A stretch of DNA of 64,000 bases from Ophiura sarsii (GCA_035610835.1 CM069459.1:55719316-55783315); one strand, 5' to 3'; positions 11,077-22,557 are shown, counted from the first letter of the stretch. Program-made: numbers and translations. Notes: generated from the letters alone by a model not told the origin.

Positions 11077-11287
11077 CAAAAGTATCTAACGCCATCTTTG
11101 ACGGATCCTGTGTCTCGCGTCTGTATGTCTTCATCTGCTCTTTCATATGATTCTTTCTTGTGATCGGTAGAAGCAGTTCCCGATCCCAGTCTCCGGGCGG
11201 GAGCACTGTGGTATCATTCAGGAACTCATTGATGCCATAAAGTACCTCGGTTTCAGTGGCGGCAGTATACGCTTTATCTCGGAAGAC
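11077..11287 (-). CDS. SLC4 exon E9, end of the cytoplasmic domain, 211 bp
   Basis: Acceptor cctgtgcag, donor gtgagt, phase 0 in and phase 1 out. It reads VFRDKAYTAATETEVLYGI, NEFLNDTTVLPPGDWDREL and LLPITRKNHMKEQMKTYRRE, ending LDTF. AE2 has FHEAAYLADEREDLLTAINAFLDCSVVLPPSE here, and TTVLPP keeps the conserved VLPP turn. The Arg/Lys-rich tail leads into the linker before TM1. It lies directly left of the Tc1 transposon (11528-13146) in the E8-E9 intron. Confidence 0.95.
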
Positions 11288-11527
11288 CTGCACAGGGACA
11301 ATTCCATATTAGCAACATTAAAGAGGATGGTTAGGCCAAACACTAGAAGATAGTCTGTCTCAGAAACATTTGGCAAATAAGCTATAAGTGTTTTGTTTTT
11401 TTGTTATTAAGAAAATAGGCTATGAGGTATGCGATTTTGTTGTTGTTGTTGTTGCTAACCCAAGTCTTAGAGAACTTTTTTTAGACTTTTTTTCTAAAAA
11501 AAAAAAAAAAAAAAATATATATATATA

Positions 11528-13146
11528 CACAAAGAATTAAGTTAAGCACCCCCCCCCGTTTTTTTACAACCTCGCACATTACAAGTTTGTTGTCGTCAAA
11601 ACAGTGTAGTATACCCATGATATTGCTATATTTTCTGGAGAAGTGATATTATGGTCACATAAAAACATAACAATCATGCCGTTTTCAATATTTTATTCTG
11701 AATAATTTAAGGTGACATTTTTTGGGAATTTTAGGCATATTTTCACCTCAATTTAAGTATGGAGCTATAGGTCCATCACGGACAGTGTGGATGACGTTTA
11801 TGTTTTCTAACGTACAGTCATTGTTCTGAGAAGACCTCTAGCGATCTTTGCGTCAATAACGTGTGTAGGACCCACGTGATCGGATCACTGACTCAACCCT
11901 ACGTCTCATAGACCCTGTAAGCCGTCGTATGCGTTGCTGTGGCAGGTTGTTCCATTCCCGATGTAATGCACGTTCCAATTCATCCAGATTGGCTATTGGA
12001 GGGACCATCTTCGCAATTTGTCGTCCCAACATGTCCCAAACGTGCTCGATGGGGTTCAGGTCAGGACTGTACGCAGGCCAGGGGATGGTTGTCACAGCAC
12101 CTTGCTCCAGCAAGGCTCGGACGCGTCTCGCACGGTGAGGCCTGGCGTTGTCATCCATGAAGATGGGTCTGCTGGCGAGGGTGTGGTCATCGAAGTGCGG
12201 TATTACGGTGGTATTCAGGATTTCCTCGGCATATCGCTCTCCGTTGAGGTTACCTCGCACAGTTATCAGGTCCAATTTACAGTCATGGGAGAAGCATCCC
12301 CAGACCATAATCGAGCCACCACCAAAGGGTACCGTTGGTTGAATGTTTTTAGGTGCATACGCGGTGTTTTTGTGGCGCCACACCCGAACACGCCCATCTG
12401 TCACGTACAGCAAGAACCGGCTTTCATCCGACCAATGAACTCGCCTCCAAGACCGGATGTTCCATCCACGTCGCGCTAGGCACCATGCCAAACGCTCCCT
12501 CTGATGTCGTTCGAGTAGCCTTGGACGCTTGATCACTCGTCTTGACCTTAAACCGGCCGATTTCAGGCGGTTCCTCACGGTACGGTGACATAGCCTTCTG
12601 TTGCGCAGCCAGTTGTCCTTCAGGAAATTGCTCGAGGCGAAGGGATATCGTCGCACCAGTCTCAAAAGCGCTCTATCTTGGCGGACTGTTGTCACGCGAG
12701 GTCTTCCAGACCTTGAGCGGTCCTTCACCGCACCCGTTTCCTGGTGTTTCTGCACCAACCGACTGATCACCGAATGGTGGTAACCAAACGTTCGAGCTAC
12801 AGCTTTTCTGGACATTCCGGACTCGATCATGCCTATTATCCGCCATCTTTCTCCGTCCGACAACCGTCTACGAGCCACCATTACGAGAAAATGACCATGT
12901 AACCCCCACACGAGCTCAGGCGTGACTTGCAATAACCCGTGATGATAGTGCATTTTCAGAAAATCACGACCACGTGGATGATAACACGTGCTGCACGAGC
13001 GATGGGCGTCACAGATGAGTGCACTCATCTGCATTTCATCAATGGATAATTGCTAATGTCATACCAATCATTATTTGATCTCACATACCTTAGAATATAT
13101 GCCAATGTATACATATATTAGGGGGTGCTTAACTTAATTCTTTGTG
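11528..13146 (-). mobile_element. Tc1-type DNA transposon, structurally intact, 1.6 kb
   Basis: Terminal inverted repeats cacaaagaattaagttaagc (11528 on) and gcttaacttaattctttgtg (to 13146) are perfect over about 26 bp, including the C/G run. The element sits in a (TA)n run, consistent with TA target choice. It carries one uninterrupted transposase gene on the minus strand. TIRs plus intact ORF suggest a young, possibly active copy. Confidence 0.93.
11853..12881 (-). CDS. Tc1-family transposase, about 342 aa
   Basis: Cuts and pastes the element by binding its TIRs. I chose the Met of MVARRRLSDGERWRIIGM as start because it gives the usual Tc1 length; the open frame continues 51 codons upstream to 13034. 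The N-terminal part has a paired helix-turn-helix DNA-binding region (GMSRKAVARTFGYHHSVISR, then a GRPR AT-hook-like motif near SRSGRPRVTT). The catalytic domain has HWSDESRF (first Asp), FMDDNARPH (second Asp) and SPDLNPIEHVW (Glu). There are 34 residues between the second Asp and the Glu, so it is DD34E, as expected for Tc1. No stop or frameshift was seen. Confidence 0.95.
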   Translation of the reverse strand: MVARRRLSDGERWRIIGMIESGMSRKAVARTFGYHHSVISRLVQKHQETGAVKDRSRSGRPRVTTVRQDRALLRLVRRYPFASSNFLKDNWLRNRRLCHRTVRNRLKSAGLRSRRVIKRPRLLERHQRERLAWCLARRGWNIRSWRRVHWSDESRFLLYVTDGRVRVWRHKNTAYAPKNIQPTVPFGGGSIMVWGCFSHDCKLDLITVRGNLNGERYAEEILNTTVIPHFDDHTLASRPIFMDDNARPHRARRVRALLEQGAVTTIPWPAYSPDLNPIEHVWDMLGRQIAKMVPPIANLDELERALHREWNNLPQQRIRRLTGSMRRRVESVIRSRGSYTRY

Positions 13147-14937
13147 TATATATATATATATAAAAAGAAAGTTTTAAAAAAACAGTTTTTTTTAGGCCTC
13201 AGCGCATAGACCTACGCGCCGTAGCTCATTTCACATACCAATGCAGGCGGGCTTCTGGGACAGACAGCGTTTTTTGGGAAATGAAATAAAACATTTCATG
13301 GTAAAGGTAATAGCACTTATAATACATTATATGGAATAATGAACAACTGTTAAACATTGTGTCCAGTGCAGTAAAGTCATAGATTACAGTCTATGATATA
13401 AATAGTACAGTATACTACAGGTACGTGTTATGCCTTATTATATTCTCTCGAATGTTTTACAATTTTTTTAAATTTATTTTTTTTAAATTTCTTTACAACT
13501 TTTTTTTACAACTTTTTTTCCCCCCCCCTCCCCGGAAAAGTGGTACGGCAGCTGCCGTACCTGCCATAGCGGTTCCGACGGGCCTGGTCCATGGTATGGA
13601 GGAATGGGAATGGGTAAACAAGTAAATTCAAATCGATTTTGAGTACAATTTATTATATTTGAGTAAATTCTAAAGCGCTCCTATTAAAACTGGCCTTTAT
13701 GCACTTATCAATTGCAAGCCCAGCCCCAGGGATCCGGGGCATGGTGGGGACCATGCGGGGACTGTACACGAGTGTACAAATAATAGTGCCCGGCTATGCG
13801 GGGGAGGGAGCATACAAACTGTGCCCCCGATAGCCGGGGCATGTAGCAGGGACGTACGCTAACGTTACACAAATGTACACCCCGGGCGTCGCTATAAAAT
13901 TTATAAATAAGCTAGAGATGCGATGCGCTTGACTGAATAAGCCTAATAAACACATAGGGAACACATATAAATGCATCCCGTTATGTTGCAGAAAAAACTT
14001 AAGTGATTAGTACACTTTTGAAACAGTGGCATGAGTCTTTTCGACCTATGCGTCTTGTCTACTGTGAATGGAGTAATTAAAATAAAGAAAAAAACGAAGC
14101 CCGATGTGATGATTCAATAACCCTCCCTATTGCTATAATGAAATGGTTTTTGATACTGGCTAAAACAAAATCATTGATTGGTCATTTTTTTATAAGCGCT
14201 AGATTTCAAGGCTCAATGACTTCCTTTCCATAACTGAAGGGGGCGGGGCGCTCATACCTAAAATATAGTGGTCTGAAAATACACTTTAGTCTGAAACGGC
14301 CCATGCTACGCAGAGATTTGACCAGATTTAGGCAAAAAGCTGGGTTATTTAGTTGAAAATCTACGTAGGTTGTATGTGTCGGAGAAGGTTTTTTTAAGCA
14401 CTATTAGATAGAGTATGACTTCTTCTTACTTGAGCTCATTTGCATAGATGATCAATTTTATATTTTTAATTCTAGGATCCAAAAGGTAAAAACACCCATG
14501 TTTTACGAGACCGTTCCATAGACATTTTAATTCGGTATTCATGATGCATGAACGATGCATGAATTGGAGCGTCTAGGATTGGATATGAGGCCATAGCTCA
14601 TTCCATAATTAGTACATGTTTAATTTGCAAATTGTACTTTGTAAATTATTGAGAGATTTTGATTTTTTTTTACACTGCTGTAAAAAACAGATGAAATTTA
14701 AACTCATAATACACAGAAAACTAACTTACTCAATCTTAGAACAAGGTCGTTATTTTGCTCAAATTAAAAATAATAGAACCCTTTTTAGAAAATTTCACAA
14801 TTTTTGCAGATTTTTAATTTTTTTGAAATATTTTGACTTTAAATAAAAAAATCACAAAAATGTCCCAAAATGTTTTGGGAAAAAAAGAGATACTCTACCT
14901 GAGAGCAAAGCGTTTCTTTTTTCATCGTCTTATAATT
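13147..14937. other. Intron stretch with one truncated element
   Basis: Positions 13700-13990 match the right-hand part of the element at 61755-62297 (gcacttatcaattgcaagc, gtacaccccgggcg, agctagagatgcgatgcg) and are a truncated copy. Positions 13147-13699 and 13991-14937 are AT-rich intron with poly-T and poly-C tracts. No coding sequence was recognised. Confidence 0.6.
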
Positions 14938-15130
14938 ACTGTAAAACACTTTAATTTTGCGGATACTTTATTTCGCAAATTTAAAATAACTGCTATTTTA
15001 GCGAGCATTTCATTTTGCGAATTTGGAAATGTTACTGGTACTTTCAATGCAAAATTGTCAGTGTCTCGGGTATTTAATTTCGCGAATCCACACTCCTTGC
15101 GAAATCCGCGAAATTAAGTGGTTTTACAGT
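14938..15130. mobile_element. Small MITE with actgtaaaac ends
   Basis: The ends actgtaaaac and gttttacagt are inverted, followed by cactttaattttgcg against cgcgaaattaagtg. About 193 bp, no coding sequence. Confidence 0.78.
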
Positions 15131-15151
15131 ATAATACACGGATGACCAACT

Positions 15152-15419
15152 CAGCCCTTTTATGGCAAAAGAATGTATCTTATATGTAGTTTCTTAACAG
15201 TATACTTCCTTTTAACATGATCAAAGTTAGCTTTTTTCTCCATAAATCATGTAGTGGTATGTAGTGGTAAAAGGCAGTATATTACTTTTATTGTCTTTAC
15301 AAGTTGCAACCTTTTCCTAAGTGAGGATTATTGAACCAAGTTCACACAATCCATGTTAAAAGGAAGTATATCATTAGGAAAGTACATATAAGATACATCC
15401 TTTTGCCATAAAAGGGCTG
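15152..15419. mobile_element. Foldback MITE abutting the E8 splice donor
   Basis: Ends cagcccttttatggcaaaag and cttttgccataaaagggctg are inverted, and the inverted match continues through tatacttccttttaacatg. It is flanked by aact on both sides (15148-15151 and 15420-15423). The right-hand aact is part of the E8 donor gtaagtt, at intron positions +4 to +7. A second copy lies at 28912-29118. Confidence 0.88.
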
Positions 15420-15426
15420 AACTTAC

Positions 15427-15771
15427 TTCATCTGTGAACAAGGTAGCCATTGCGCGTCCAACTTCACGATAATCCACGTTGATGTAATCGGGACCGACTA
15501 AGAAAAAAATGAATCGTAACGGTACTGGTGCCTCCAACAGATCATCAAAAACCTGTGGGGTTCCAAGACGAATAAAAGCAGCTACGGGTGACTTGAGGGT
15601 GTCATCCATGGCCGTCAGTGCTATAGCGCCCTCTGCATTCTCGGGAAGCATACGAAGGACGCCCTCGCGCACATTTTCTGTAGCTGAGTGGTTGTTATTG
15701 GTGCTTGTTGAGTTGCTGTTATTGGTGCTACGCTGATCACCTAGCATAGAGATGAACACATCTTTTGAAAA
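15427..15771 (-). CDS. SLC4 exon E8, core of the cytoplasmic domain, 345 bp
   Basis: Acceptor ttcttccag, donor gtaagt, phase 0 at both ends, 115 codons. After FSKDVFISMLGDQ and an Asn/Ser/Thr-rich insert (about residues 14-28) it reads RMLPENAEGAIAL, LKSPVAAFIRLG, PVPLRFIFFLVGPDYIN and VDYREVGRAMATLFTDE. Vertebrate AE2 has IPENAEATVVL...PVPVRFLFLLLGP...MDYHEIGRSISTLMSD at the same place. It forms the central beta-sheet of the domain. A foldback MITE sits in the intron with its target-site duplication overlapping donor positions +4 to +7. Confidence 0.97.
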
Positions 15772-15924
15772 CTGGAAGAAGAAAAAATGGTCTTTCGTTA
15801 AAAATGGCATTCATGTGATATCTATGCTATGACATCATGTGATAGCCATGCTAATGGTATCCTTACGATGATGTTTGAAAGGTAGTGAAACAGCCACTCG
15901 GATGTGAATATTATATGAGACTGT

Positions 15925-17425
15925 AGTGACTTGGTCACATGGGCACCACATGCTAATAGCATGGGAATCACATGGACATCACATTGTTATAGCATGGGAA
16001 TCACATGGACACCACATGGTTATAGCATAGGAATCGCATGGAAATCGCAATGTTATACCATGGGAATCACATGGACACCACATGGTTATAGCATGGGAAT
16101 TGCATGGACATCACATTGTTATAGCATGAGTTTCACATGGACACCACATGGTTATAGCATGGGAATCACATTGACACCACATGGATATAGCATGGGAATC
16201 ACATGGACACCACATGGATATAGCATGGGAATCACATGGACACCACATGGATATAGCATGGGAATCACATGGACACCACATGGATATAGCATGGGAATCA
16301 CATGGACACCACATGGTTATAGCATGGGAATCACATGGACACCACATGGATATAGCATGGGAATCACATGGACACCACATGGTTATAGCATGGGAATCAC
16401 ATGGACACCACATGGTTATAGCATGGGAATCACATTGACACCACATGGATATAGCATGGGAATCACATTGACACCACATGGTTATAGCATGGGAATCACA
16501 TGGACACCACATGGATATAGCATGGGAATCACATTGACACCACATGGTTATAGCATGGGAATCACATGGACACCGCATGGATAAAGCATGGGAATCACAT
16601 TGACACCACATGGTTATAGCATGGGAATCACATGGACACCACATGGATATAGCATGGGAATCACATTGACACCACATGGTTATAGCATGGGAATCACATG
16701 GACACCACATGGATATAGCATGGGAATCACATTGACACCACATGGTTATAGCATGGGAATCACATGGACACCACATGGTTATAGCATGGGAATCACATTG
16801 ACACCACATGGTTATAGCATGGGAATCACATGGACACCACATGGATATAGCATGGGAATCACATGGACACCATATGGTTATAGCATGGGAATCACATTGA
16901 CACCACATGGTTATAGCATGGGAATCACATGGACACCACATGGTTATAGCATGGGAATCACATGGACACCACATGGATATAGCATGGGAATCACATTGAC
17001 ACCACATGGTTATAGCATGGGAATCACATGGACACCACATGGTTATAGCATGGGAATCACATTGACACCACATGGTTATAGCATGGGAATCACATGGACA
17101 CCACATGGATATAGCATGGGAATCACATGGACACCATATGGTTATAGCATGGGAATCACATGGACATCACATGGATATAGCATGGGAATCACATGGACAT
17201 CACATCGTTATAGCATGGGAATCACATTGACACCACATGGTTATAGCATGGGAATCACATGGACATCACATCATTATAGCATGGGAATCACATGGGAATC
17301 ACATGGACACCACATGGTTATAGCATGGGAATCACATGGACACCACATGGTTATAGCATGGGAATCACATGGACATCACATCGTTATAGCAAGGGTATCA
17401 CTTGGAAACAATATGGTTAAAACAC
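15925..17425. repeat. 33-bp satellite block, about 43 units
   Basis: Unit 'atcacatggacaccacatggttatagcatggga' with common variants (attgacacc for atggacacc, ggatatagc for ggttatagc). Because 33 is a multiple of 3 and the unit has no stop in several frames, long open frames appear on both strands (plus: repeats of ITWTPHGYSMG; minus: repeats of CDSHAITMWCP). They are by-products of the satellite, not genes. It lies in the E7-E8 intron, about 150 bp from E8. Confidence 0.97.
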
Positions 17426-17654
17426 ATGAAATTGTGTTGATATTTGGTAAAAAACTGACCACATTGGGTGAACTATGGTGCAGTGATGCCAGAGAGTATT
17501 CTAGGGCACAAAAAGGTCAAATGTCGTGGCCTATCGACTAGGATCGATAAACTTAGTGGTAACGTTTCGCGAGTAGAAACGGGGGTATCAAAAAGTTAGA
17601 GGTAAAACTTAGTGTTAGAACTTAGCGTTAACTTTGCAGTGCCCCAGTAAAAAC

Positions 17655-18102
17655 AGGCTCGGAGGCTATGTGTAAAAAAAAAAAATGCTAAAATGAAATA
17701 ATACTTTATTTTGGTTTTAACACATATCTTTCTTATATTCAGTCAATATTAACATGCAATATCTCAAAATAAAGAACAGACATTTCTTTTCAATTTATGA
17801 TTTAATATCTTTACATAGCAGCTATAGATTTGGAGTTATGAGCGAATATATTACCAGATCAGTGACTATTTTTGGTATCCTATGTACAGTCCTCAAAATA
17901 AGTAACTGACCAGGTAATAAATATACTCTTAACTATAGCTCCTACGTAAAAATATTAAATCATAAGGTTGTAAGGAGACTTCTTTTCTTTAATTTGAGAT
18001 ATTACACATGAAAATTGAATGAGTATTTACCCAGTTATGTGCCTAAAACAAAGTCCGTTTTTCATTTTAACATTTTGTTCGCCTACACGCAGCCTCGGAC
18101 TA
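17655..18102. mobile_element. Foldback element in the E7-E8 intron
   Basis: Inverted similarity between the two sides: atgctaaaatgaaa against ttttcattttaacat, and ctatagatttggagtta against taactatagctcc. Outer ends are weaker (ggaggctatgtgt against acacgcagcctc). Non-coding. The interval 17426-17654 holds nothing recognised. Confidence 0.6.
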
Positions 18103-19140
18103 GCAACAGGCAGATTATTGATTAACTGGTAGCGACCACATATCAAAACGTTTTGAGCTCTAAGGGACCTTTATGTATGCCGACTTTAACCTGCTTTCAG
18201 GTTGTATTTATCTAAGCACTTAACGCCCGACTACCCAACAATGCACAAGGCCACACTATTCAAACACATTCTCTATACATGTACATGTAGTACCGTTTGT
18301 TCTCAATACGGGAGATATGGGAAATGCCAGTTTACAATAAATTACCATATGACCCTTTAAATGTTAATTACGGTCGCCCTGATTATCCAATCAGATTAAT
18401 TTTTGCACGAGGAACCAGGAAATTTATTCAGCTTCATCTCAAACCCGATTTGCAGGCATTAGGCCGCCCTCTTGTGACCTTTAAGGCGTCCATAAGAACC
18501 CGGTGTAGGACTCGAATTTCTAAAAACTCTGTGTAACGCGAGCTTGCAAGCACAGAATAGCGCGTGTTTTTCCTGAAATTTGACACAGATAAAAATCATT
18601 TACGGTAATACTACAATATACATGTGCTTAATAATAATATATTTTGAGAGAGAATATTATTAGCTTCACATGGAACTCGATTTGTGGGTGTTCCGAATTG
18701 TATTTTTTATTTATCACAATTTAAGTATAAACGGCCAGAATTTTGGGAGGATTTTTGGTGGGTTTTCAATAGAAATTGTACAATAGAAATTTTGCGTTTA
18801 GTGGTTTATTTGAACGGCCCCAAACGTTTTGATATGCTCAGGGGTCGATAGTCATGATAGTAAGATGAGGATTGGGGATGCTTCAATTGATCAATGCAGC
18901 CTATACACATACCTGTCCTGTGTGTTCAAAACCCAAATGTGAAAATGTAAACTGCACTTTGTTCAATCCTTCTCAATCTAAGCGATCTTAATTATTAACA
19001 AATCTTCGTGAACAATATCTCAAATTAAAGAAAAGTAATTTCTTTACAACTTCATAATTTAATGTTTTTATGTAGGAGCTATAGTGTTGGAGTTAAGTGT
19101 ATATTTACTACCTGGTCAGTTACTTATTTTGAGGACTGTA
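18103..19140. other. Intron stretch with half of a foldback repeat at the E7 donor
   Basis: Positions about 19005-19140 are an inverted copy of 17880-18010 (for example ggtcagttacttattttgag against ctcaaaataagtaactgacc). The match ends at 19140, next to the E7 donor gtagta (19146-19141). Positions 18103-19004 show no gene; the open frame at 18297-18536 has no recognisable domain. Confidence 0.55.
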
Positions 19141-19146
19141 TACTAC

Positions 19147-19354
19147 CTTTCTAATATCAGGAGGATTTTCCTGTTGCATGTTGGATTCGTCTTCCGGTGA
19201 ATTGCTATCGATTCCATGATTAACAGGAAGTGAAAAAGGTAGCGATGAAGACACACGTCCAGTGGTATTAGAGGAGACCCGCCCACGCATGTTAGAAGAT
19301 ATTCGTCTGGAGATTTGAAAGAATCTATCCTTCTTGCCATCGTCAATTGGTTTG
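19147..19354 (-). CDS. SLC4 exon E7, variable linker of the cytoplasmic domain, 208 bp
   Basis: Acceptor catttacag, donor gtagta, phase 2 in and phase 0 out. It reads C-KPIDDGKKDRFFQISRR and then a Ser/Arg-rich stretch (ISSNMRGRVSSNTTGRVSSS), ending NPPDIRK. It corresponds to the poorly conserved part after the LLKHSH region of AE2, before PENAEA. Support comes from phase fit and both splice sites more than from conservation. Repeated RxxSS motifs may be phosphorylation sites (pattern only). A repeat fragment related to 17880-18020 abuts the donor on its intron side. Confidence 0.88.
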
Positions 19355-19404
19355 CTGTAAATGAAAGAAGTGTAAGGGGTAAGGTGTATATGAAAGAGGT
19401 ATAA

Positions 19405-19838
19405 TACACCTAGTGTCACATAAAGTCCCTGACCAGGTACTTTGAGGTTGGCTAATTCAAAATATATAATCGGTACCAACAATCTGAGATATACATTAAA
19501 TGAGGAAATTTCTTCTCCGCAGTTTGATACCTCATTCAACAAAATCGAATGGATACTTTTAAAGTTATGGTGATTTCAATGACCGCGTATAACAACAGCA
19601 AAGTTGCACTAGGTATTCATTGAATTGTGTGTGATTACTGTCAAAACTGTCACACAAATCAATGATTTCCTATACCTAGTGCAACTATCCATTCGATTTT
19701 GTTGAATGAGGTATCAAACTGCGGAGAAGAATTATTTCCTCATCTAATGTATATCTCAGATTTTTGGTACCGATTATATAGTTTGAATTAGCCAACCTCA
19801 AAGTACCTGGTCAGGGACTTTATGTGACACTAGGTGTA
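19405..19838. mobile_element. 434-bp foldback MITE with ~200-bp arms
   Basis: Starts tacacctagtgtcacataaa and ends tttatgtgacactaggtgta. The arms match through gaggttggctaattcaaa and agtttgatacctcattcaac. Fragment at 1-115. It would form a very long hairpin in RNA, about 50 bp upstream of the E7 acceptor. Confidence 0.92.
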
Positions 19839-19850
19839 TATTGGTTGTTC

Positions 19851-20041
19851 ACACTTTCCACTCGGCAGGCGTCTGCAGACGACATTCCAAATCTTCACAA
19901 AATATTTCAAAAAAGTAAATATAAACATGCCTAGTATTGGTTTTGTAATCCTTGAGATAGATCTTGAAAGTTGGGAAAGGTTTCTGAAAATTCGGGTGTT
20001 TTTTTTAATAGGGTAAACCAATAGCCGTGTGGAAAGTGTTA
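19851..20041. mobile_element. piggyBac-type MITE (cactttccac family)
   Basis: Ends cactttccactcggca and agccgtgtggaaagtg, with TTAA on the right (20039-20042). Relatives at 31490-32205, 33511-33970, 41910-42138 and 59835-60068 share 'ctcaaggattactgaaccaa'-type inner sequence and the same ends. Confidence 0.8.
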
Positions 20042-22415
20042 ACTTGGGTGACTTGACCCTTTGTATCACACTCCCTCCCCTCCCTCTCCTTTTCAGCTCA
20101 CCCCTCCATCTTTCCCCCACCTCCACCCCTGAGTTTTCAACAACCATCACTTCCCAGTCAGATGAAGCATTGTTTGTCTGTGACCTGTTTCCTATAGCCC
20201 CTTATGGCCCCAGCCCTTACAACTTCCTGACCCTCAACCCTTCAAATCTCCCCCACCCCACTGTTTCCTTTAGGGGGGGGGACCATACATGGTGGAGTAT
20301 ATTCCTCCCTGTATATACCCTGGGGCCATTATTTCATCGAAAAACTGCCGAGCCGGGTGACACAACCACACAGCATCGTAGTAATTCGTAGTACTAAAGA
20401 GTGGTAGGGTTAATGGCCACTGACTTGTTTTATTCAGTCCTCCGTTGCCTTTCCCATCCACACTCAACCCTCATTCCCACCCCTGGGTTTTAGGGTTTAA
20501 TCTACCAGAGCCAGTGTTAGTCAGATAAGACATTAACTGTACTGATCTGATCTTCATAACCCATCTCCCCTTTACACCCCTCTCCTCTTCTCACACCTGT
20601 TCCCTCCACCTCTCCCTGCTAATCCCAACCCCTAGATTTCCATCTACCATCATGACCATCCAGTGCCAGTCAGCTGAAGCATTCTCAGATATGTGGTCAC
20701 TCACCTATTTCACAAAGCCCTTTATGGCCACCCCACCATCCACCTCTCCCTTATTACCACCCCTGGGTTTTCAGAGCCAGTCACTTGAGACATGTATAGT
20801 ATTGATATAAAATTGGATGGATTGAGCGTGATACACAAAGATATTGGTCGAGCTGAAACTCATAGCGAGACCAATATATTTGTGTATCATGCGAAAAAAT
20901 CCATCAAATTTTATCATTATTATGCAGTTAGAATCTTACTTGACAAAAAAAATCAATAATAAAAAATAAAAATAAAAAAAAATAATATTGTAAAAATATC
21001 AATAACATTTTTTATCTTCAAAGTACAGACGATTAATTTTTTTTCCTAATTTTTTTTTTTTTTTTAAATCCCAAAAAATTCTCCAAAAATTGCAATTTTT
21101 ATTTTATTTTTTAGAAACCTAAAAAAAAAATTCCTAAAAATTTTTCACAATATTTCAAAAATTAAAAAGACAAAATTAAAAAAAAATAGTTTCTACTGCA
21201 TTTTTTGACTGCTACTATACAATAACCAAACTGACCAAGTTCTAAGGATATTGGTCTGGCCAAGTTCTAAGGATATTGGTCTGGCCAAGTTCGCTCCAGT
21301 GACATAATGTGCAGAATAATAGGTCTTTACTAATGCATTGCAAGTATAGGACAGAAGATTCAAACTGCATAATAATGGTTGACTCAGGTCTTCATACCCC
21401 CATCTATTCACACCACCCCCATCCCTTATTCCCACCACTGGGTCTCCTTCATCTCCCTCTCCATCACCCCTCCCTCATCCTACATGTACCCCAGACATGT
21501 ATAGTATTGGTTGACTCAGGTCTTCATACCCCCATCTATTCACCACCACCCCCATCCCTTATTCCCACCACTGGGTCTCCATCACCCCTCCCTCATCCTA
21601 CATGTACCCCAGGCATGCCAGGGTATTCACCTAATATCCAGTGCCCATGACACATGAGGTAGAGGTGGCCGAGCACTGATCGTCGGTCGGGAATTCTTTC
21701 AATCACAGGATCGTGGGTTCAAGTCGCCTTGAAACCAGGATTCTTTGTACATCCCAAAAAGTTCCTATCTAGGTCGGAAATTCTACAATCAAGTCTTAAT
21801 TCAGTTAGGTATAGTTTATCGGATATTCTTTCTGTGGTTAGCTGATGATCTATTTAATTGTAGAATTTCTCCTCTACCCCATTCAATGTGCACAACGTGC
21901 AGGTCTATACAGTGAGTGTCAGTTCGCCGTGATTCGGAGATTCACGTTAAGCCGTTGGTCCCGTGTATTCAGACACTCACCCTGAACACGTTAAATAGTT
22001 GCAGACCTCATCGTAAAGAGTAGGGGATCATCCCGGGTCTGTTACCTGTACACAAAAATTCTCATCTCTCTAAGTGTCAGAGAGTTACAGTGCGTTTATC
22101 TTCAACCATTTGAAGGCAGCACTTTACGGGAAGAAGAAGAAGAAGACACATTCTCACTATTGCTGGTAGTCGACTTATATTGGTTGGCTCATCCCTTCAT
22201 TACCCCCTTCACACCAGCCCCCAGCCTTCAACTTCTCCCTCATCTCACCCCTTCACGACCCCCACATCCCCACCCCTGGATATCCCACATACCATCCAGT
22301 GCCAGTCAGTAGATGCATCTCACTATTGCTGGTAGCTGACTTGTATTGGTGGCTCATCCCTTCATTACCCCCTTCCCACCCTCCCCCCATCCCCACCCCT
22401 GGATATTCCACCTAC
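20042..22415 (-). repeat. Degenerate array of exon-E6 3' ends plus intron
   Basis: The plus-strand signature is accatccagtgccagtca (end of E6 plus donor complement) followed by gaagcatt/attgctgg. Recognisable copies: 22291-22370 (donor gtatgt kept), one split between about 21630-21645 and 22147-22230, 20655-20720, 20500-20540 and 20120-20200. Pyrimidine-rich intron sequence (ccaccactgggtctcc, cacccctgg) is repeated between them, including a near-identical ~155-bp pair at 21370-21620. No copy is a complete exon. A SINE and an AT-rich block (20935-21190) interrupt the array, and a hairpin lies at 20826-20892. Confidence 0.72.
21650..22146 (+). mobile_element. tRNA-derived SINE with (gaa)n tail
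   Basis: The head has box A-like ggtggccgagcactg and box B-like gggttcaagtcgc at tRNA spacing. A ~400-bp body follows, and the tail is gggaagaagaagaagaag. It splits one E6-derived repeat unit. No protein coding is expected. The family was not recognised by name. Confidence 0.75.
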
Positions 22416-22557
22416 CATCCAGTTCCAGTCAGTTGAAGCATTCTCGTTATTGCTGGCTTCTGTTCTGGCTCTATTAACCCTTCATCCACTAGGCGAGTAG
22501 CAAGACAATTGAATATGGATTGTAATTTGGTTTGTTCTATGTCTAGTAGGATAACAC
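22416..22557 (-). CDS. SLC4 exon E6, cytoplasmic domain, 142 bp
   Basis: Acceptor ttatacag, donor gtaggt, phase 1 in and phase 2 out. With the last base of E5 it reads G-VILLDIEQTKLQSIFNCLA, then TRLVDEGLIEPEQKP and AITRMLQLTGTG. This aligns with AE2 GAVLLDLDQQTLPGVAHQVVEQMVISDQIKAEDRANVLRALLLKH (the known family sequence), where helices of the cytoplasmic dimer lie. It ends TG and takes C from E7 to give Cys. Degenerate copies of its 3' part run downstream for over 2 kb. Confidence 0.95.

Noticed and set aside
12018..12479. Plus-strand frames of 60-153 codons inside the transposon
   Set aside because: Shadows of the minus-strand transposase.
15931..17541. Long open frames of 217-331 codons on both strands
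   Set aside because: They are translations of the 33-bp satellite, open on both strands because the period is a multiple of three.
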